DNA of 44,960 nt. Source: Candidatus Odinarchaeia archaeon. GTDB lineage: Archaea; Asgardarchaeota; Odinarchaeia; Odinarchaeales; Odinarchaeaceae. The notes below the pieces were generated by a model that was not told the origin of the DNA, did not search any database, and was given only the letters and a program-made list of their open reading frames with translations. The stretch spans positions 1 through 44,960 of the forward strand of contig JAHQXC010000002.1 of NCBI GenBank assembly GCA_029856525.1, read 5' to 3'. Made by a program: the position numbers and the translations under genes. Below are positions 8,481 through 16,192 of the stretch, in pieces (position 1 is the stretch's first letter; each line of letters begins with the position of its first letter).

Positions 8481-8846
8481 ATGCCATTAGGGTTGATCGT
8501 GATAAAATGGGATAATAAACTTGGAGGCGTAGTGGAGGCTAGATATCTTAGAAGAGGCTGGATACCGCCGTCGCTGCCTACAACCCTTCTATCCATGCAT
8601 TTCCCGAGTATGAAAATAGATCAGAGTGGAGTCGACTTTGTGAAAACGAAGATAGGTAACATTAGAGTTTTAAGCTATTTTATGGGTGAGAAAACTAAAA
8701 AGTCGATAGCACTAATACTCGAAGACGCGGAGAACCCGGAGTCTTTCAAGGATAAAATAGTGAAATTATCAGAAAAAATAAGCGCGGAAACAGGAGATTA
8801 CATTTGTAAACTATCAAAATATTACTCGGAGGTTTTTGAAAAATAG
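8481..8846 (+). CDS. Small protein with longin/roadblock-like strand order
   Basis: A 121-residue soluble protein beginning MPLGLIVIKWDNKLGG. The predicted order is strand (GLIVIKW), turn, strand (GVVEARYL), helix (PTTLLSMHF), three strands (VDFVKTKIG, IRVLSYFMG, SIALILED) and a long amphipathic helix (FKDKIVKLSEKISA). That order fits the longin/profilin-like folds that Asgard archaea encode in many copies and that often pair with small GTPases. There is no signature motif, so this is inference from secondary structure. The start ATG 8481 follows GAGCGTG. A Ras-like GTPase is present at 34853-35389 but is not adjacent. Confidence 0.7.
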   Translation: MPLGLIVIKWDNKLGGVVEARYLRRGWIPPSLPTTLLSMHFPSMKIDQSGVDFVKTKIGNIRVLSYFMGEKTKKSIALILEDAENPESFKDKIVKLSEKISAETGDYICKLSKYYSEVFEK

Positions 8847-8888
8847 CTTTAAACTATACTTAATTATGAGAGAATTAGTATAGGAAAG

Positions 8889-9539
8889 CTAAAAGTTTAT
8901 TTTAGAGTAGAGTTCGTGTAGACTGCGAATAGTGTATTCTTCTCTAATATGACCTTTTATATCATCTCTAATAATTCTAAAAGTTTTCACACCCGCTTTT
9001 AAACCAGCCTCAAGGTCTATTTCAAGATCCCCTATGAAAACAACCTCTTCTTTTTTAAGTCCAAGACCTTCCAGACACCATAAAACACCCTGCGGCTCAG
9101 GTTTCGCGTAATCCTGTTTCTCGGTTCCGAGAATGATAATAGTTTGAAATAAATCTCGGAGGTTGAAGGCCTCTAATTCAAGTTCAACAACCCTTCTAGA
9201 AGAGTTACTTACCAATCCTAGTTTATAATTTAACGCTAACTGTTTTAAAACTGTAACATCTTCGAAAACTTTTATTACACCGGACTTTATTAATCTAAAT
9301 CGAAGATTATAATCTTTTTCATCGAAGACTCTCCAAAAATCAATAGGATCCCTTACACCCCATTTTTCAAGAATATCGCGATGCCTCCTTCCACTGCGCC
9401 AGAATTCGTCTAAAACAATATTTTTAGTATTCAACTTAAGCTCCCTTAAAGTCTCTAAAAGAATTTTATTCAGTAAAGTTATACCTGGACTTTTAATAAG
9501 AGTACCGTCTAAATCAAAGATTAAACCTTTAACCGTCAT
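8889..9539 (-). CDS. HAD superfamily hydrolase (phosphoglycolate phosphatase-like)
   Basis: Cytosolic phosphatase with all four HAD motifs: motif I FDLDGTL with both catalytic aspartates, motif II VSNSS, motif III lysine in AKPEP, and motif IV FIGDLEID. An alpha-helical cap lies between motifs I and II, as in subfamily IA enzymes. I prefer ATG 9539 (MTVKGLIFDLDG), which puts the first motif at the usual distance from the N-terminus; the track's GTG start at 9602 adds 21 residues that do not look like the family. The substrate could be phosphoglycolate or another small phosphate ester. It follows feoB by about 120 bases on the same strand. Confidence 0.85.
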   Translation of the reverse strand: MTVKGLIFDLDGTLIKSPGITLLNKILLETLRELKLNTKNIVLDEFWRSGRRHRDILEKWGVRDPIDFWRVFDEKDYNLRFRLIKSGVIKVFEDVTVLKQLALNYKLGLVSNSSRRVVELELEAFNLRDLFQTIIILGTEKQDYAKPEPQGVLWCLEGLGLKKEEVVFIGDLEIDLEAGLKAGVKTFRIIRDDIKGHIREEYTIRSLHELYSKINF

Positions 9540-9658
9540 AAACTTCACACTGTTAAAGATCAAAGATAATTTGAAACCCCGTAGATGATTATTCAAACCC
9601 ACTATTTTAATTTAGTATAAAAATGAGGTGTAAACCAGTTTAATATAATATTTTTTTC

Positions 9659-11626
9659 CTAGTAGAATATTAACGTTAGAATAGTGTTAGCTAACCCGCC
9701 TATGAGAAAAGCGATTGTGATCGTGGCGACAGGGATAATGAACGCGTATTTTAAGCCAAGTTCTCTTCCTATAACTGCGAATGTAGCGATACATGGAATA
9801 TATAAACTGATAACTAGCGCGAAAACGATTAAATTAACCGGTGTTAAAACCGTTAACAGATTGCTTGTACCTAACACCTCTATAAGCATGATAGCTGCTA
9901 ACTCTTTTCTTAAAACGCCGAAGATTAATACGACACCGGTCACGGCAGGTAAACCGAGAAGGCCGACGGTTAACGGCGCGAAGATGCTGGAGATGAAGGT
10001 TAACAAGTTAAAATATTTTAAACCGCCTAGCAGAATGCTTCCGATTATGATGATAGGTAGCGCGACTGTTAAGAAATCTTTTATTCTAAGCCAGGTTTTC
10101 TTTAAAATATTTTTAATTTGAGGAGTACGGTAAGGCGGTATCTCCATAACTAAACCTGTTTTTTCTCCTTTTAAAACCTTGTTTAAGAGATAACCTGAAA
10201 TAAAGACTATTACTATAATACATGCGAACAGTAATATTACAGGTATTACACCTATATATGATCCTATAATAGCTAGTATAACTGATATTCTAGCTGAGCA
10301 CGGGATAAGAGTGATTATAAAAGAGGCGATAACTCTTTCTCTTTTAGTTGCTAGAATCCTTGTACTCATAATAGCTGGTACACTGCAGCCTAAACCCATC
10401 ATAAGCGGGATCACAGATTTACCGTGTAAACCAAGCTTATGCATAACGCTATCGGTTAGAAAGGCTATTCGAGCAAGATACCCGGTGTCCTCAAGTAAGC
10501 CTAAAATTATATAAAATGTGAAAACATATGGTAAAACTATTGAGAGAGTGGCTTCAACACCGAGGGTTAACCCCTCTATGAAGACTGTGTTAATCATGTT
10601 ATTTGAGATGAGATTAGATATATTTGATATTAAAGGTTTTATAGCTGTATTCCATCCGAGTGAAAAAAGCTCTTCCAGAAAGCCGCCTCCGAAGATTAGA
10701 AATAAAAGTAACCCTGTTAAAACAGCTATCATTACAGGTATACCGGTTAACGGTCTTGTTGTTATTAAATCCAGTTTATCTTTAAAGCTTTGAACAGGTT
10801 TATGAAACTCTTTCACAATACTAGCTATATGCGTCGCTAAAGCGTTACGCTCCTTCATTATGCGAACAATAGAACTTTCACCGTGCTCGGCTTCGATTAA
10901 ACTCGTTAATTTAATCGCTTCCTCATATATGGTAGGTGAAGTGTCTTTAACCTGTTCGAGGATAAGCGGGTCTTTTTCAAGTATTCTAATAGCGATCTCT
11001 CTTTCTGGGAGATTAAACTTAACTCTAAAATTATTTTCTTTAAGCAATTTTACTAAAGAATCTATTATCTTCTCTATGTCTTTGCCAAATTGTAATCGAA
11101 TGGGTTTCAGAATAGTTTTCCCCTCGTATACTGATATAACTATTTTTATAAGCTCGTCTACGCCGTAACCGCGAATAGCGATAGTCGGCACTACAGGAAT
11201 ACCTAAAAGCTGGTGGAGTTTATTGTAATTTATTTTAATCCCTTTTTTTTCAGCTTCATCAATCATGTTTAAGCATATAATCATCGGGGCTTCCAGTTCT
11301 AATAATTCAAGTGTGAGAATGAGGTTACGTTCGAGATTAGATGCGTCGACAACGTTTACAATTATAGATTTATCTTTTAGCTCAAGTATTTTGTTACGTG
11401 CAACTATTTGCTCGATTGAACCTGTTCCGAGAGAGTAAACTCCAGGTAAATCTAGTATTTTAAATTCGAATTCTTTCAACTTAGAGTAACCCTCTGTGAA
11501 ATCGACTGTTGTCCCCGGGTAGTTTGAAACAGTAACACCCATACCTGTCATATTATTAAATAACACTGATTTACCAATATTCGGGTTACCTACTAACAAG
11601 ATTATAGGAGTTTTTTTAGATTCCAT
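9659..11626 (-). CDS. feoB: FeoB ferrous iron transporter
   Basis: Ferrous iron permease with an N-terminal cytosolic G domain (about residues 1-165; G1 GNPNIGKS, G3 DLPG, G4 NMID) followed by a helical regulatory region and a polytopic membrane domain (about 280-655). Both Gate regions are present: DTGYLARIAFLTDSVMHKLG leading into GLGCSVPAIMSTR with its conserved cysteine, and the second repeat near GVLRKELAAIM. At 655 residues it is complete for the family. ATG 11626 lies 34 bases past the stop of the wHTH-FeoA gene, so the two form a feoAB operon. Regulation by the DtxR-family protein encoded divergently upstream is likely. Confidence 0.95.
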   Translation of the reverse strand: MESKKTPIILLVGNPNIGKSVLFNNMTGMGVTVSNYPGTTVDFTEGYSKLKEFEFKILDLPGVYSLGTGSIEQIVARNKILELKDKSIIVNVVDASNLERNLILTLELLELEAPMIICLNMIDEAEKKGIKINYNKLHQLLGIPVVPTIAIRGYGVDELIKIVISVYEGKTILKPIRLQFGKDIEKIIDSLVKLLKENNFRVKFNLPEREIAIRILEKDPLILEQVKDTSPTIYEEAIKLTSLIEAEHGESSIVRIMKERNALATHIASIVKEFHKPVQSFKDKLDLITTRPLTGIPVMIAVLTGLLLFLIFGGGFLEELFSLGWNTAIKPLISNISNLISNNMINTVFIEGLTLGVEATLSIVLPYVFTFYIILGLLEDTGYLARIAFLTDSVMHKLGLHGKSVIPLMMGLGCSVPAIMSTRILATKRERVIASFIITLIPCSARISVILAIIGSYIGVIPVILLFACIIVIVFISGYLLNKVLKGEKTGLVMEIPPYRTPQIKNILKKTWLRIKDFLTVALPIIIIGSILLGGLKYFNLLTFISSIFAPLTVGLLGLPAVTGVVLIFGVLRKELAAIMLIEVLGTSNLLTVLTPVNLIVFALVISLYIPCIATFAVIGRELGLKYAFIIPVATITIAFLIGGLANTILTLIFY

Positions 11627-11660
11627 TTAAACCACTTATAAAATCATTCAGTTTAAAAAT

Positions 11661-12218
11661 TCAAAGCTTTCTTACAAGTATGCGGTGAGTTATATTCCTG
11701 CTTAAAGCTACTTCAAAACCGCTTATCTTCAAGATGGTTGTTCCACCGAATCTAGATTTAGCAGTTACCTCAGCTTTAACACCGGGTATTATCCCTATAC
11801 AGAGAAGCTGTTTTTCGATTATAGGGTTACCTGGTAGAATTTCAATTATTTCAACTTTAGCAGGGGGATCAACTTCCATAAGACGTTGAAACTGTTCCCC
11901 GCCAATTTTCTTTTCCTTAAAGGTCTGTGATTCTTTACTACTAGAATTAGAGAGGATCATGTTATTAGGATTCTCACTTAATTTTAAAACAAGTTCACGC
12001 CCTTTATTAGTAAGATGGATTCTCCCCCGCCAGTTAACCTTTATCAGATTCATTTCTTCAAGTAGGCGGAGGGTTTTCATAAAATCCTCTCTGTCTTTTA
12101 TATTTAACCTGTGTTGAATAGAGTCTAACGAAGTGTTTTTCCAAACTGATTCCGACTTGTATAACTCTTCGAGTATTTTACATAATCCGCTGGTAGGGGG
12201 CTGATCCATATAAACCAC
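11661..12218 (-). CDS. Winged-helix protein fused to a FeoA domain
   Basis: A 185-residue two-domain protein. Residues about 5-80 form a winged-helix-like unit (LCKILEELYKS...EDFMKTLRLLEEMNLIKVNWRGRIHLTNKG). After a polar linker, residues about 108-185 are a FeoA/SH3-like domain (EILPGNPIIEKQLLCIGIIPG, FGGTTILKISGFEVALSR). FeoA assists FeoB; FeoC is a separate winged-helix helper in bacteria, so this fusion may merge both roles. A DtxR relative that lost its middle domain is another reading. Possible starts are GTG 12218 or ATG 12209. The promoter region to its left carries the palindromes described separately. Confidence 0.85.
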   Translation of the reverse strand: MVYMDQPPTSGLCKILEELYKSESVWKNTSLDSIQHRLNIKDREDFMKTLRLLEEMNLIKVNWRGRIHLTNKGRELVLKLSENPNNMILSNSSSKESQTFKEKKIGGEQFQRLMEVDPPAKVEIIEILPGNPIIEKQLLCIGIIPGVKAEVTAKSRFGGTTILKISGFEVALSRNITHRILVRKL

Positions 12219-12270
12219 GGCTGATTAGTTAACATGACCGAAATATATTTATATGCCTCTATTTATAAGT

Positions 12271-12288
12271 ATTTCGTATATCCGAAAT
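12271..12288. promoter_or_regulatory. Putative metal-regulator operator, copy 1
   Basis: ATTTCGTATATCCGAAAT is an interrupted palindrome with 6-base arms ATTTCG/CGAAAT around a 6-base centre. It directly abuts the plus-strand TATA-like box. The same core, TTCGTATAnCCGAA, recurs 23 bases further on, about two helical turns, so dimers would bind the same face. Confidence 0.6.
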
Positions 12289-12293
12289 ATTCA

Positions 12294-12311
12294 TATTCGT
12301 ATAACCGAATT
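12294..12311. promoter_or_regulatory. Putative metal-regulator operator, copy 2
   Basis: The core TTCGTATAACCGAA (12296-12309) matches copy 1 at 13 of 14 positions and keeps the palindromic arms ATTCG/CGAAT. It ends just before the preferred start codon of the regulator at 12313, a position suited to autoregulation. Confidence 0.6.
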
Positions 12312-12312
12312 C

Positions 12313-12984
12313 ATGATGAAAATGAAAAAAGAAGATAACCTAACTCACATGGCCGAGGATTATATAGCAATAATCTACAGGCTCCATGAGAAAAAGAACA
12401 CACTCGTAAAAATATCTGATCTCGCAGATTATCTACCGAATTCTCCGAGCACAATCACTGAAATGATTCAAAGATTAGCGGCTAAAAAATATTTAGATTA
12501 TGAACCTTTTAAAGGGGTTAGATTATCTCAAAAAGGAATTCAGCTAGCTGAAAAAATATTAAGAAGACATAGAATAATTGAAAGGTTTTTAACAGATATT
12601 TTAGATTTAAGCCCTGCTGAAGCTCACAACGAAGCATGCAAACTAGAGCATACAGTTTCACCTATAATCGAAGAGAGACTTTACAATGTTTTACATAAAC
12701 CAGTCACATGCCCTCATGGAAATGAGATAAACACTAAAATGAAGGAATCTCATCTAGCGGACATGTATAGTTTAAATGTTAGCGAGAGCGCTGTGATAAA
12801 AAAATTCATAGACGAAAGAGAGGAGATATTAAAGTCAATATATAGTTTAGGATTACAGATAGGAGTGCATTTCAAAATTATTAGAAAAGATGAAGATAGA
12901 ATTCTTATAAACATGGAAAACAATAAGTCGGTTCTATTAGATCGAAAACTAGCTGAAACAATACTCGTTGAGAGAGTTACTTAA
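12313..12984 (+). CDS. DtxR/MntR family metal-dependent transcriptional regulator
   Basis: An iron- or manganese-responsive repressor. The N-terminal winged helix (about residues 8-75: DYIAIIYRLHEK...VKISDLADYLPNSPSTITEMIQRLAAKKYLDYEPFKGVRLSQKG) is followed by the metal-binding dimerisation helices (RRHRIIERFLTDIL, AHNEACKLEHTVSPIIEERL, CPHGNEI) and a C-terminal SH3/FeoA-like region. Likely metal ligands are the H, E and C residues of those segments. I choose ATG 12313, not the track's 12253, because the two palindromes then fall upstream of the gene and the protein begins next to its conserved domain. Divergent from feoAB, convergent with larB (8-base overlap). Confidence 0.9.
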   Translation: MMKMKKEDNLTHMAEDYIAIIYRLHEKKNTLVKISDLADYLPNSPSTITEMIQRLAAKKYLDYEPFKGVRLSQKGIQLAEKILRRHRIIERFLTDILDLSPAEAHNEACKLEHTVSPIIEERLYNVLHKPVTCPHGNEINTKMKESHLADMYSLNVSESAVIKKFIDEREEILKSIYSLGLQIGVHFKIIRKDEDRILINMENNKSVLLDRKLAETILVERVT

Positions 12985-13744
12985 CTGTTCTTTTAGCGAT
13001 TAAAGCCGCGCTTATCCCAGCTGAAACACCGTTATCAATGTTAACTACAAGAAGACCTGTCGAACAAGATTGAAGCATAGAGTATAAAGCAGCTTTACCC
13101 TTCCCTCCCTCCCCATACCCTGTTGAAACAGGTACACCTATCACAGGCACGTCCACAAGCCCAGCGACCACTGAAGCTAAAGCTCCTTCCATACCAGCTA
13201 CCACAATAATACATGCGACATCAGCTTCGATCATCTTCTTAATAGCCGGGAAAAGCCGGTGGACACCAGCTACACCTACATCATAAGCGGAGATCACATT
13301 ACAATTCATGTACTCTAAGATCATTTTACACTCTTCTGCGACGGGGATATCACTAGTCCCAGCGGTTATTAACCCGACGGCTGGCTTCCGAGCTTCACTA
13401 TTAATTTTATTATTAAGGATTATTATCATTCTAGCTTTTTCATTTAAAACAAGTTTTTCACTTGGAAAAATATTTTTCAACGCTTCAAACTGTTCAGCGC
13501 TAAGTCTAGAAATAATCACGTCCCTCCCCTTAGCGTCAAGTGTTTTCACTATTTCGATTAGGTCTTCAAAAGCCTTTCCCTCCGCTAATATCACCTCAGC
13601 AGCTCCTTTACGAACAGGTCTATTAATATCGATAACCGCGATCTCCCCTATTCTTTCAACAGCATCCATTTTTAAAAGTCTCTCTGCTTCCTCTAAAGAT
13701 ATCTGATTCCGCTTATACTTTTCTAAAATATCTCTAATACTCAT
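12977..13744 (-). CDS. larB: LarB, nickel-pincer cofactor biosynthesis
   Basis: LarB carboxylates and hydrolyses nicotinic acid adenine dinucleotide in the first step towards the nickel-pincer nucleotide cofactor of lactate racemase-type enzymes. The protein has the short N-terminal helical region (MSIRDILEKYKRNQISLEEAE) and the AIR carboxylase (PurE)-like domain with GVAGVHRLFP, VVAGMEGALASVVAGLV and STGYGEGGKGKAAL. At 255 residues it is full length. The start ATG is preceded by GGGGTGTG. larC is divergent 69 bases away. LarE and a LarA-type racemase are not in this window. Confidence 0.9.
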   Translation of the reverse strand: MSIRDILEKYKRNQISLEEAERLLKMDAVERIGEIAVIDINRPVRKGAAEVILAEGKAFEDLIEIVKTLDAKGRDVIISRLSAEQFEALKNIFPSEKLVLNEKARMIIILNNKINSEARKPAVGLITAGTSDIPVAEECKMILEYMNCNVISAYDVGVAGVHRLFPAIKKMIEADVACIIVVAGMEGALASVVAGLVDVPVIGVPVSTGYGEGGKGKAALYSMLQSCSTGLLVVNIDNGVSAGISAALIAKRTVK

Positions 13745-13813
13745 AACACACCCCTAAATTTTTATTTACAACTTGATTAGATTATAAGGGATAATTTTTA
13801 AGGAAGCTTTAAG

Positions 13814-15076
13814 ATGAATCGAAATAAAATCCTTTTCATAGATACTAGTTTAAGCGGCTTATCAGGGGACATGTTTCTATCCGCTTTAATAGACATGGGA
13901 TTCGAAGAGAAGAATCTACAGGAAGTCTATTCGATTATAAAAAAGTCTTACAATCACCAGGTTTTCAAAGGGTTTAAGTTAACTTCAACAATAAGAAACG
14001 GGTTGCAAGCTAAAATATTATCCACGGAGATATCCGAGCAGTATCATGGTGTCGAGATAGAAGTTTTTAAAGAGATATTTTATAAAAGCCTTGAAAAAAC
14101 AGGTTTAAGAGAAGCCTACAAGAATTACGCTTCAAAAGTTGTTGAAGATTTAATTAACGCTGAGAAAAAAATTCATCAACAAGATAACGGTGAAAGCATA
14201 TACTTACATGAATTAGCTTCACCGGATACTATTTTCGATATTATAGGTGTCTCAGCAGGACTCCAATATTTTTCAATACTTGAAGAAGCTGAAGTATACG
14301 CTACACCGATACCTGTTGGAGGTGGCAGTGTTAAAATTTCACATGGAATTCTCAGGGTCCCGGTTCCGATTGTCACCGAGCTTCTCAGAAAGTACAGTAT
14401 CCCCTTTAACCTCGGCCCTGTTGAAGGAGAGCTTTTAACACCGACAGGCATAGTTTTGATAGCTAACTTGAAGCCTATATTTCAAACTATACCTGACTAT
14501 TTAACGATTCTTTGTGAAGGTTACGGTGCTGGTAACCGGCTTATTAAAAACTTCCCTAACGTTTTAAGACTGATATTATTTAATAAAATAGGCGGCAGCA
14601 TACACTTTCTAGAAAACGATTATGTAATATTACTTGAAACGAATTTGGATGATATTACAGGGGAGAGATTAAGCTACGCTATTGAAAAAATTATGGAAAC
14701 CGGCGCGTTAGATGTAACAGCTATACCGTGTTTAATGAAGAAAGGGCGCTCCGGATACATTTTAAAAGTACTCTGCACTCTAGAAGACGAGGAGAAAATA
14801 ACATCAGCTGTTTTCAATTATACGAACACGATAGGATTAAGAAGATCTATTTTATTCAGATATAAGCTTAGACGGGAAATGGAAACGTTGAAAGTTAATA
14901 TTAAAGGAGAATTATTCGAGATAAGAGTTAAAGAAGTATACACCGCGCATGGATCTAAAAGATATAAACCTGAATTCGACGATGTTAAATATATCTCGGA
15001 GAAATTAAATCTTCCATTAGATGATGTTTTAAGATTTGTAAATGAAGCTGTTGAAATAAAATTTAAAAAAATTTAA
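13814..15076 (+). CDS. larC: LarC, nickel insertase for the pincer cofactor
   Basis: LarC is a CTP-dependent cyclometallase that inserts nickel into pyridinium-3,5-bisthiocarboxylate mononucleotide. The protein begins with the family signature LFIDTSLSGLSGDMFLSAL, contains the ATPIPVGGGSVKISHG and GELLTPTGIVLIANL segments, and the second half has ETNLDDITGERLSYAIEKIMETGALDV. In some bacteria LarC is made through a programmed frameshift between two pieces; here it is one continuous frame of 420 residues. ATG 13814. Its nearest metal neighbours are larB, the DtxR-like regulator and feoAB. Confidence 0.9.
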   Translation: MNRNKILFIDTSLSGLSGDMFLSALIDMGFEEKNLQEVYSIIKKSYNHQVFKGFKLTSTIRNGLQAKILSTEISEQYHGVEIEVFKEIFYKSLEKTGLREAYKNYASKVVEDLINAEKKIHQQDNGESIYLHELASPDTIFDIIGVSAGLQYFSILEEAEVYATPIPVGGGSVKISHGILRVPVPIVTELLRKYSIPFNLGPVEGELLTPTGIVLIANLKPIFQTIPDYLTILCEGYGAGNRLIKNFPNVLRLILFNKIGGSIHFLENDYVILLETNLDDITGERLSYAIEKIMETGALDVTAIPCLMKKGRSGYILKVLCTLEDEEKITSAVFNYTNTIGLRRSILFRYKLRREMETLKVNIKGELFEIRVKEVYTAHGSKRYKPEFDDVKYISEKLNLPLDDVLRFVNEAVEIKFKKI

Positions 15077-15077
15077 T

Positions 15078-16049
15078 TTAAGAATCAGAGTTTTTAATAC
15101 GCCAAAACTGTTTATCAATCCTAGTATTCTTAGACGGGACTTTTTCAATTAAACCTTTCCCTTCTAAAAACTCTAATATCTTTAAAATAGTTGAGTGATT
15201 CTCTAACTTTCTAATATAGCCTTCAAGTTTCACGTTAAAACATTTAAAAACATATTCTTCTATATCTAATAAACTAGCCTTACTATATAAGTTGAAATAT
15301 TCTAAAACCGCTCTACTCCAACACTCCTGTGTTTCTAAAGCAGCGCTTATAGTATTCGCAACATCGTATGTGACTGGGAGATCATGAGCTTGACATATTA
15401 ATTGAGGTTTAAGCTCTTTGAATAATTCTAAGGTGAAAATTCTTTTAGCAAAGGATCCTGTTCGATCAATCATAAACATATTTGGCTTATTAGAATAAGG
15501 GAATAACTCGTCACCTGAAAATAAAATATTATTTTGAGGCATCCAGAAGCATAAATGACCGTTGCAATGACCGTTAGACTCGAGTACAATGATTTTTTTA
15601 TCATCCACGGAGATTACGCTTTTATTCTCGAGTATTCGAGTTGGAGTTAAAGATTTAAAATTTATGTTGATACCTTTATGCCGTAATAGTTGACTAAAAT
15701 TTTTGTTTACTCCGAAGCTTTTAACAAGAATCTCCTCTGAATTTTTCAGTAAATCAGCTGTAGGTTGACTGCAGCAAACAATCCCTCTTGTCTTACTACT
15801 CAACCACTTAAGCCCGCCTAATATATCCGGGTGAGCGTGAGAAAGGAGAATATATGCAATGTCCTCTAAGCTTTTACCTATATTTTTCAGAGCTTCTAGT
15901 ATACTTTTCGGAGTAGAAGTTAAACCAGTATCCACGATTATAACACGTTCATCTACAATAAGATAACTATTAGAGAACCCGATATCACTTCTATACTCCT
16001 CGTAAACTCTGAAAATATCTGATGTAATCTGCTCGTAAACCACTAGCAA
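15078..16049 (-). CDS. Metallo-beta-lactamase fold hydrolase with C-terminal winged helix
   Basis: A 323-residue MBL-fold hydrolase. The metal motif is HAHPD in YILLSHAHPDILGGLKWL, followed by SNGHCNGHLCFW, FSGDELFPY and a late histidine in CQAHDLPVTY. The last 90 residues look like the winged-helix tail found in several acyl- or glutathione-thioester hydrolases of this fold (YSKASLLDIEEYVFKCFN...LEFLEGKGLIEKV). The start is TTG 16049 or GTG 16043 behind GGAG. It lies tail to tail with larC, one base apart. The substrate is unknown; a thioester or lactone hydrolase is plausible given the acyl-reducing operon nearby, but this is inference. Confidence 0.85.
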   Translation of the reverse strand: MLVVYEQITSDIFRVYEEYRSDIGFSNSYLIVDERVIIVDTGLTSTPKSILEALKNIGKSLEDIAYILLSHAHPDILGGLKWLSSKTRGIVCCSQPTADLLKNSEEILVKSFGVNKNFSQLLRHKGININFKSLTPTRILENKSVISVDDKKIIVLESNGHCNGHLCFWMPQNNILFSGDELFPYSNKPNMFMIDRTGSFAKRIFTLELFKELKPQLICQAHDLPVTYDVANTISAALETQECWSRAVLEYFNLYSKASLLDIEEYVFKCFNVKLEGYIRKLENHSTILKILEFLEGKGLIEKVPSKNTRIDKQFWRIKNSDS

Positions 16050-16192
16050 CCCACTCCAAACCGATAAAAATAATTAAGCTAAAAATTCTAAACAGCTAAA
16101 TTATATTCTGCTAAAACAATATATAAACGAGTATTATATTCTAATTTCACAGAGGTAAGCACTACAGAAATATATTATATGAGAGTGGTTTA

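Larger units (their letters stand above)
12219..12312. promoter_or_regulatory. Divergent promoter of feoA-like and dtxR-like genes
   Basis: TATA-like boxes are readable on both strands: atttataag (12261-12269) for the plus-strand regulator and catataaatatattt (minus, about 12254-12241) for the feoA side, placed so that the feoA transcript would start close to its start codon. Two palindromes and one half site (ACCGAAAT near 12237-12244) surround these boxes, consistent with joint repression when metal is bound. Confidence 0.6.

Noticed and set aside
9684-10121. 145-codon plus-strand frame inside feoB
   Set aside because: Antisense to the membrane domain of FeoB, which is strongly conserved; no ribosome binding site or motif.
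12253-12312. Longer N-terminus of the DtxR-family protein from ATG 12253
   Set aside because: The added 20 residues are not family-like and would place both palindromes and the TATA box inside the coding region.
13308-13706. 132-codon plus-strand frame inside larB
   Set aside because: Antisense shadow; LarB motifs on the opposite strand explain the sequence.
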